The notes below the pieces were generated by a model. It saw only the letters and a list, made by a program, of their open reading frames with translations. It did not search any database and was not told the origin of the DNA. A stretch of 64,000 bases of DNA, from NCBI GenBank assembly GCA_023055425.1, contig JALGPY010000002.1, forward strand, positions 134,064,427 to 134,128,426, read 5' to 3'. This document shows positions 56,811-64,000 of the stretch, piece after piece. A program made the translations under genes and the position numbers. The stretch comes from Linanthus parryae (taxonomy: Eukaryota; Streptophyta; Magnoliopsida; Ericales; Polemoniaceae). Within the stretch, counting starts at the first letter, position 1. Each line of letters starts with the position of its first letter.

Positions 56811-57894
56811 GTGTTTGCAGATTGTCACGAAGACCAAAGAACAGAAAAATGTTTATGGACAGTGGTTTCTCAAAACATGTGAGGGGAAAAATATCTTTGT
56901 TCTCAGAATCGAAGGATAAATCTGAAAGATCAATTAAACTAGGTGACAAAGGCAAATGCAGCATTCTAGGTATTGGTAAATTTGGTATATTCTGAAAATT
57001 CCATTTCTTATGTATATCTAGTTGATGGTTTGAAATTTAACTTGCTTAATGTATCTCAGCTTTGTGATAATGGTAACAAGGTTATCTTTGAAAAAGAGAA
57101 ATGTGTGGTGCAAGATGTAAACCTGGCAATTGCATCCTCAATGGCTCTAGGTCAAACAATGTTTATACTTTTCAAACTAATAAAGTTGCAGGAGAGAACT
57201 TGAAGTGTCTAAAGGCCTTGAAAGAAGATTCAAAGCTTCGGCACATAAAGTTGGGACACATTAGCTTTCATACCTTCAACAGGCTAGTTTCAAAGAACTT
57301 AGTAAGAGGACTACCCTCTATCCAGTTCAAAGATGAAGATGTATGGAAGGCATGTGCACAAGGCAAGCAAACTATAAGCTCTTTCAAACCAAAGAACTTT
57401 TTAAGCTCTTGGGCTATGTTTCTTAGAGAAAAATATGATGCTCCAACTGAATTTTCAAAGCTTTGTATAGAACTTAAAACCTAGAAAAACCTACCTATTG
57501 CTTCTATTAGAAGTAATCATGATAGAGAGTTTGATCAAATTCAGTTTGATGTATTATGTTATAAGCGTGGTAACTCTCACAACTTTTCTGCTCCTAGAAC
57601 TCCTCAACAGAATGGAGTTGTTGAAAGAAAGAACAAGACTCTTAAAGATATTTCAAGAACAATTCTTCTAAAAAACAAATTTCCAAAGTATTATTGGGCA
57701 CAAGTTGTGAATACAGCAAACTACATTCTTAACAGGTGCTTGATCAGACCTATTCTGAAGAAGACCCCTTCTGAGCTGTTCAATGGAAGAAAGCCAAATA
57801 TTTCTTACTTCAAACCTTTTGGTTTTATATTCTTTGTCCACAATAATGGTAAGGAAAATAGTGGTAAGTTTGATGCAAGAGGTGATGAATGTAT
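56811..57894 (+). pseudogene. pol: SIRE-type protease and integrase relic
   Basis: A protease trace MDSGFSKHV (D-S-G, about 56,855-56,880), then GAG-pre-integrase (LRHIKLGHISFHTFNRL, with the expected WHRRLGH altered, about 57,235-57,285), then integrase: an HNFSAPRTPQQNGVVERKN segment (about 57,580-57,635) and KTPSELFNGRKPNISYFKPFG (57,760-57,822). The frame breaks several times. It stops at 57,894 inside KFDARGDE, where the next Copia begins. Confidence 0.85.
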
Positions 57895-59313
57895 TGTTAC
57901 AATAGGTGACCTAGAGGCAATTTAGTTTAGTATGAACAATAAATTGGCTAGAACATTCATTGTATTATTTATTTGATTTTTAAAATAATGAAGTCCTTTG
58001 ATTTACAATTGTGTTTGTTTATCTTAAATATCCCGAGTCCATTATAATGATTAATAAGACAATCATCTATAGACTAGTATGGGGTTGGATTGATATGGAG
58101 ATATCACGATCCAACACATGGGTATGCATTAGGAGTAATGGCATACTGTATTGACCCATCTCCGAGAAGGCTACATAAAAGTTATGTAATGTCAAAAGTA
58201 CTTCTCGCGCTGACAACGGTATTTTCATCCTTAGACTTGAAGTCACTAGATCTTCTAGTTGTGGAATATTATGTTTTGGTAGCGTCAAACGCTACACCGT
58301 GACTGTGTAGTCATAACGGCACGTATCAGATACAATAGGAATCAAGCCTAGATATCGTAGTGATGAAGATAGAATTAGTCCCTCCCGCATAATGGTAGAA
58401 AATAACCGAGGTCACTCGAGGGATAGTGCTAATAGAATGTCTGGCAAAACTCAAATAAATCAATATAGGATATTGATGTTATTTGCACGAATAAGGCTAT
58501 TTCCATGATCAAGTAACTATGATTGGATATACGAGTGTGACTTTTATGTCCCGTTTCCAATCCGTATATTGAGACAAAGGGATGAGACAATACTTGCACA
58601 AGGTTTGTCATGATGACTATTTCTAATGGTTGGCTAGAATGGATGTCTTGCTGGAGGCCGCTTCATATTAGTAAATAGTTACTACCAACTAAATAGAAAC
58701 CTATGGGGTCACACGACATATAGAGTTGATCTAGACTTCGGAATTAATTAATATGATCAACTAATTAGAAGGACCAAATCGCAACAATTTGCTAACTAAG
58801 TACGACTAATATGCAAGTTGGACTAATTCGAACTTGAGTAGGATTAGGAGAGGGTCTTTATGTAATAACAAGGAGTTGCTGGACTATATAAAGGATTCTC
58901 CTAACTTCCTTCCCAACAACTTATGCTCATAACATGCATTGAGTAGGAGAGAAGGAATGAGAGAGCAAGACAACAAGGAGGGCCGAACCCCCCCCCCCCC
59001 TTGTCGTCAGCCCTACCCGTCGGCCAAGAAGAGAGGGCCGCCCCTTTCTTTGGTGCTCTGTTGCGTGATTTATTCATCCTCTTCCATTCTTCCTAGCTAG
59101 CACAAGGTGTTTGGAAGATCTGGGTCTCAATCCTAGGCGTGGATCAACCGTAGAGACGTGATACTTTTCGCGTTAGAAGTCATCAAGGAGACCTACAAGG
59201 TACATAACATGAATCCTTTACCATCGTCATGATATCTCTTCCTGTGATACTTGGAGGGTCTTGATCGGGTAATTTATTGTTATTCCGCTGCGTATCATGA
59301 TCAAAACTCTACA
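57895..59313 (+). repeat. 5' LTR of the Copia element
   Basis: TATA box ACTATATAAAGG near 58,883; a C-rich run at about 58,989 in the leader. The fragment at 41.9-43.9 kb is a copy in the other orientation. Confidence 0.85.
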
Positions 59314-59326
59314 GTGGTATCATAGC

Positions 59327-60924
59327 CACAGGACGTCGAGCATAACGTGGTTTATGTGTTACGTTTTGTTGTTTTTCACCTACAATTGTTGATTGTTGCG
59401 TTAAAACGACAAAATAATCATATTAGATGTAACTTGAATATTTATTCAAGACAAAGAAGAACTAATCTAACATTGGATGTGAAAATTAGTGAGTTTGATC
59501 ACATAGCATGTAAGTAATTTTGGATCTAGGAGCTAAGGTTTGGGCACATGCTATGAAAAAGGGTTTTTCAAACATGGAAACAACTAAAATTTTGCAACAA
59601 GGCAAGGAGTTGTTTTGGAAACAAATCCCTAAGAAGGTTAGCCCCCCCCCCTCCCCTGAGGGACCGCCCCCTTGCCTTGCCGCCCAATCTAGGGAATCGA
59701 CAAGGGCTTGGGCCGGCCTAGCATGTGGCCCGGCCGTGCGTGGGACTCGGCCGACCGGCCCAAGGTCGCGCCTTGGTCCGTTTTGGGCAGTTCGGCAATA
59801 TTGATAGTGGACCCCTTAGACCATTTTTGACTCTAGCACATCCAAAATCAATTAAAATTGACTAAGCGCGTTAAATTGGTTTTAACTCTTTATGTACAAT
59901 TTGCATGGTGATTGGATATGGCCTTAGATGTGGTTTGTTGTGAATGTTTAATTTTTGTGGTTTGTTTACGGCCTGCGAGTTGATCAATTTGATGTAATAA
60001 TTAATTAGGGTTTACGGCCTGCGAGACGGTAATTTTCTCAACTTGTGATATTTATTTTATTTAGTATAGATGTTAGCTAGTACTAGATAAAATAGATACA
60101 TAGCCAAGATTGAAGATAAGAAGCCCAAAGAATTAAAGGAGCCACAACATGGAGCATGGAGCATGGAGCATGGAGCAAGCCTATGAAGGATGGACCAAGA
60201 GATGGAGGCACATGGAGATGCGTTTTCTATTCTAGGGTTCATAGATATTCTCATTGGCTTGGGAATATCTTAGTCTAGGAGGCCATATCCATATCACGGT
60301 AATTTCTTTTGTGGATGTTTACTTTATTGTCTTATTATTGTTGTTGGTGTATGGATGATTCATGCAACTTTTTTTTTTTAGGAAAGATGATGCATGCAAT
60401 TTGATAATAAGATAATTAACAACCGGTATCTTCGATTTGGAGGTTTGCCCAAACTCAAATAAGTAGATCAGTTGATATGGATCAACAAAACAATTTAAAA
60501 TTGAGAAATATAAATCCCTCAATTTAAAATATTGCGTTTTTGCCTTCTTGTTATTTAAACACTCTTCATGGTCATGATTATCAAGCTCGTGCATGCCAAA
60601 ATAGGGCGAATTGATTTGTCTTGATTGTGTTGCGATGGCACAAGCAAGTAATGTGCAACTGTCAAAGTAAGATGTTGGACGCAACTAGGTGATTTTAATA
60701 TGATAAAAAGCCTAAAGGCAAAAAATTGGGATTATCCATGGAATGGATAAATAAGTATTGATTTTCCCAATTGAACCAAGAGTTGCATAAGGATGCAATT
60801 GGAATTGTTCCTACCTAAATAACTAATTTTGGGTGACTTGCCAAAGCAAGCTCAAAAGAAGTGAAATATGGATCTTGGCACCCACTAGAAAATATAATGA
60901 TATTTACCGAATTAATATTTGAGG
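59327..60924 (+). other. Copia leader with no clear gene
   Basis: Contains a GC-rich island (about 59,640-59,790, CGGCC-rich, with a C run at 59,642) and four near-copies of GGAGCAT at about 60,150-60,178. No Gag domain was found before 60,925. Confidence 0.5.
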
Positions 60925-61334
60925 TGAGTACATGGACCGGCCTGCCTAAAGGCGTATCAAAAGCGTGTTGATGATGCTAATGCTTTTCACCATGTCCTCT
61001 GAGATTCAAAAGAAACATGAGAACATGAATGAAGTCGATATGATCACACACTTGAAGCAGCTCGTCCAAGAGCAGGCTAGGGTTAAGAGGTATGAAGTTT
61101 CCAACGCATTGTTCAAATTTCATATGTCAGGGGAAAACCCTGTGGGGCCGCACTTGTTGCGCATGATCGGCTACTTAGAGAGCCTAGGCCGCCTAGGGTT
61201 TCCGATGGGTCAAGAGTTGGCCACCGATCTCATCTAGAAATTGGTGCCTGAAAGTTATGGACAAATCATCATGAACTATATCATGAATGAGATCGTGAAA
61301 CATCTGCCAGATTTACTCAATATGTTGAGGACAG
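60925..61334 (+). pseudogene. gag: Copia Gag relic, truncated
   Basis: A frame with shifts gives VDDANAFHHVL, then EIQKKHENMNEVDMITHLKQL, EQARVKRYEVSNALF, GPHLLRMIGYLESLGRLGFP, and after a stop at 61,235 MNYIMNEIVKHLPDLLNMLRT. This is a standard Copia Gag core. It is cut after LLNMLRT by the Athila LTR. Confidence 0.85.
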
Positions 61335-63122
61335 TGACACGATTCAACCACAAGTGTATGGCCGTCGTGTGTAGTAATATCTAGAAATCCGGGTTTATCG
61401 AACCCAAAGGACTTGTCGTGAACTAATTAGTATGATTAACTTTATGTGGGCTAGCAATTGAGAGTTTTCTAAACTAAATAATTAAAAAGATAAAACAAAT
61501 ATTTAGTTATTGAGATTTAATATTGGAGGAACAACAAGGACACCTCGTTTGGGGGATTGCTAGGATTTTCTTGTTGACGACGTTCTATGATTTGTGAAAC
61601 ACAGACAAAATTCACTTTGCTAATCGAGCAATACTAACTCACCGAGTTACCAAGTGAGAATCCTATGCATAGGTTAGATTAAAACCGAGTTACCAAGTAT
61701 TAATTATCCTTAAAAATGCATTAACGATGAATTCTACTCTAACGATCCCATTCGACGTAGCCGAGTTACCAAGCCTATGAACGGGTGATTATTTGATTTT
61801 CCGGTTTAACAATTACCGAGTTACCAAATAATTGCAAACTAAGTTCTAGCTAACAAGACGCCTCCAATTAACTAGATAGGATGAAGATCACAAAACAATC
61901 ATAGCAAACGTAAAATCATCAATTAGGTTTATCAAAACATAAAACGCATAATCAATATGAAAACCCTAACCCCAAATTCGGGTCCTGATCTAAGAAGTTT
62001 AGCTACGCATATTCATGATCACAAATACAAGCGTTTGTGTGATCATGATCAAAAACAAAGAAAAGAAGGAAAAAAGAGATTAAACAAGGTTTCCCAAGCT
62101 CCACGATGTGATCCAAGCTCCCAGTTGATGTCCCGTCCTTCAATAGTGCGTCTCCCCTCTAAAAATATGACCTAATATGTCTAAAATACGTTCCCTAAGA
62201 GTCCCGGGTCAATTAGGAAAGTTTTAAGCATCGTTTCCTTAATTTTGGCCGCCTCTGCACAGTGTCTTCGTACGAAGACTTTTATCTTCGTAGGAAGAGT
62301 CTTCCTGCGAAGACATTTTCTCTTCGCAGGAAGGGTCTTCGTAGGAAGTGTCTTCGTACAAAGACTTTTTCGCTTCGTAGGAAGGTCTTCCCAGATAGAT
62401 ACGGCAAGTTGTTTTAGGAAGACATTTTCAGCAACTCAAAATTTGGCTAAGTATAATCTCTTCGTACGAAGACAATTCTCTTCGTACGAAGAGAAGTCTG
62501 GGTCACCCAAAAACATCCTTTTTCGACTAATTCTCGAGACTCCTTTTATGCTATAAAACATTTCCAAATTCTGGGGAACCCTTCATTCCTAAATTTAGCT
62601 CCTCGAAAGACGTGTTTGGCATTTCCGGATGCTTTTGGCCGCATTTTATCGCTTTGAGCATCCTTTTTGACGTAAATTTTTTGTCCGGACCCTGATAAAT
62701 GTAATTTTTGCACCTTTGGATTCCTTATGCGATGTATACTTCATCCGTGTAGATAAATTCCCGTTTCCGGATCATTTTCTCGTTTTTCTCAATTATTGCC
62801 TAATATTTGGCGAAAACATCCAAAACGCGCCAAATTCGTCTTTTCTTCTATTCCGAAGCTCGTTTCTTCTCTCCACTTAATTTCCGGATACGTAATTCCT
62901 GTCAAACAACAACACGAACACTACCGCGAAGATCAAATGTGATAAATTATCAAAATCATACTCAAAACCATTAAGAAACGCCCGAATTGTGCATTAAAGC
63001 TCAAAAACATCCAAAAGTGCATTTTCTTCTCAAATTAGTCCAAAAACCATCACTTTGCACCGAAACGCACACAAATAACAATGTGAAACGTACGTAGGAT
63101 AAATCTTATGAAGGAGTTATCA
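61335..63122 (-). repeat. Athila-like 3' LTR
   Basis: 1,788 bp on the minus strand, starting TGATAACTCC at 63,122 in its own sense and ending GAATCGTGTCA at 61,335. Outside 63,122 the minus strand reads GTGTGGGGGTATT, the polypurine tract, so the element continues to the right. GACAG (61,330-61,334) should recur at its far end. It contains the TCTTCGTACGAAGA palindromes. Confidence 0.9.
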
Positions 63123-64000
63123 AATACCCCCACACTTGCCATTTGCGCGTCCCGAGCAAAGTCTCATCTACTGCATTTATTTGTATATTAGCCGACAAGA
63201 CACAAACGACTCTAACATGACTCAAGACACAACAATGCAGCAATATGATGCAAATGCAAATTCTAGAATCTATCTTCACACAACACACAAAGCGCTTTGA
63301 ATATTTCTTTTTGCTAAGATGAGGCAATCTCCCTCTCATCAACTGAAAATCATCAAACTCTCACTAATCCTTTTTGAAATTCATATACTCGTAGCATGAA
63401 TTTGAAATAAAAATTTGATTTAGTGCAAAAGCTCACTCAGGCGTTTCCTTTCCTCCACCAATTCAAACCAAGACACAAGCAAGTCCTAACCTTCATTGGG
63501 TCTAATTAAGTTCAAATTTCACTGTAGCCTTTCTTCGCCGAATCATCTGAGGTTTTCATACCCTCTTATCCTTTATTGTGTTTGATGCAAATTATCCCGG
63601 TGAAGGGAGTCACAACTCCTGTGAAATAAGGCTTGACTCTAGTTTTCCTCTCTAAGCTCTACTTGGATGGAATCTGAATTTTCCATGTGACTGGAAGCAC
63701 ATTAGGTTATTTCTCCTTGAAGCACAATTTTTTCTTTTATATTTCTTTTTCCAGATTTTCTCATTTTCTTTTCTTTCGTCCTCTGTTTTTACAACCGTGC
63801 AGTAGAGCATAAAGAGCGTGGGATTTTTCAGTTAACTCTTGTGACCACCGTAAGGGATGGTGGTGTACTCCCCTCAACTTCACTTAGGCTGAGGCAACCG
63901 TACAACATGAAACCAATTCTAAACGAAGGTCCACCCCAGATCAACAAGAGACCACAAATTTCCACTTGAAAACAGAATATTAAGCTACAAGCAAAACTCA
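63123..64000 (-). mobile_element. Athila-like element, 3' internal end (runs off the window)
   Basis: Polypurine tract at 63,123-63,138, then non-coding sequence with no domain. The position implies the 3' untranslated region of the element. Its coding genes lie beyond 64,000. Confidence 0.7.

Larger units (their letters stand above)
53723..57894 (+). mobile_element. SIRE/Sirevirus-type element, 3' part missing
   Basis: 5' LTR 53,723-54,923 (1,201 bp, TGTATGTTCAAC...CCTTCA), iMet PBS at 54,926-54,937, gag, protease-region remnants, then integrase to 57,894, where another Copia is inserted. RT, RNase H and the 3' LTR are not in the window. GGCAC precedes the LTR and would be its TSD if the far end were found. 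Confidence 0.88.
57895..61334 (+). mobile_element. Copia element, 5' half
   Basis: LTR 57,895-59,313 (1,419 bp, TGTTAC...CTCTACA), PBS TGGTATCATAGC at 59,315-59,326 (one mismatch to iMet), a leader of about 1.6 kb, and a Gag relic. It is cut at 61,335 by an Athila LTR. It sits inside the integrase of the SIRE-type element. Confidence 0.85.

Noticed and set aside
59520..59804. 94-residue frame in the Copia leader
   Set aside because: It ends in GC-rich low-complexity sequence and shows no Gag domain, which appears only from about 60,925.
1..64000. Host protein-coding gene
   Set aside because: Every frame with recognisable domains belongs to a transposable element; the only spliced gene lies within the Tat element.

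Overview
The window is nuclear DNA of a flowering plant (probably a eudicot) and consists almost wholly of nested transposable elements. The evidence is LTR pairs with 5-bp target-site duplications (TSDs), tRNA-iMet and tRNA-Asp primer-binding sites (PBS), Copia and Gypsy gag/pol domains, a hAT-type element with 8-bp duplications, and no supportable host gene, rRNA, genuine tRNA or CRISPR array. Coordinates marked 'about' have soft edges because the copies are decayed.

Layout. 1-2.4 kb: dead Copia internal region and the start of its 3' LTR. 3.85-4.75 kb: start of a second Copia (TATA box, PBS, gag relic). 5.085-13.571 kb: a SIRE/Sirevirus-type solo LTR (minus strand, TSD CAAAT) split by a 7.25-kb Tekay/Del-like Gypsy (TSD TGAAT) that has 2.7-kb LTRs and codes only for Gag. 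13.86-15.72 kb: broken Copia pol (minus). About 15.8-21.0 kb: a large inverted-repeat element; one arm holds a 2.4-kb non-coding LTR retrotransposon (TSD TAGAG) and the other a SIRE-type solo LTR (TSD GAATG). 21.0-41.9 kb: scattered pieces of a minus-strand Copia, interrupted by a SIRE fragment and by a 15.6-kb Tat-lineage Gypsy (24,621-40,189, TSD ACTGG). 41.9-43.9 kb: Copia LTR fragment with a hAT-like insertion. 43.9-50.3 kb: SIRE-type LTRs in both orientations and a relic of an extra ORF. 50.5-53.7 kb: Athila-like 5' end. 53.7-57.9 kb: SIRE-type element, cut by a Copia (57,895), which is cut by a minus-strand Athila (61,335) that runs off the window.

The centrepiece is the Tat element. 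Its two 625-bp LTRs read as identical, so it is very young. On the minus strand it carries gag-protease and reverse transcriptase (RT) in one frame separated by a single TGA, then RNase H plus integrase in another frame after an apparent deletion, then a minisatellite of about 30 units. On the plus strand it carries a five-exon gene for a plant-mobile-domain (PMD) protein of about 1,263 residues whose introns all join in frame. A captured, spliced, antisense gene inside a recent retrotransposon is the most interesting system in the window.

Other points of note: a pol III tRNA-like unit inside both Tekay LTRs; perfect palindromes and a conserved hairpin in the SIRE-type LTRs; a second palindrome family in the Athila LTR; and clustered W-box and G-box motifs in the U3 of the young Tat element.
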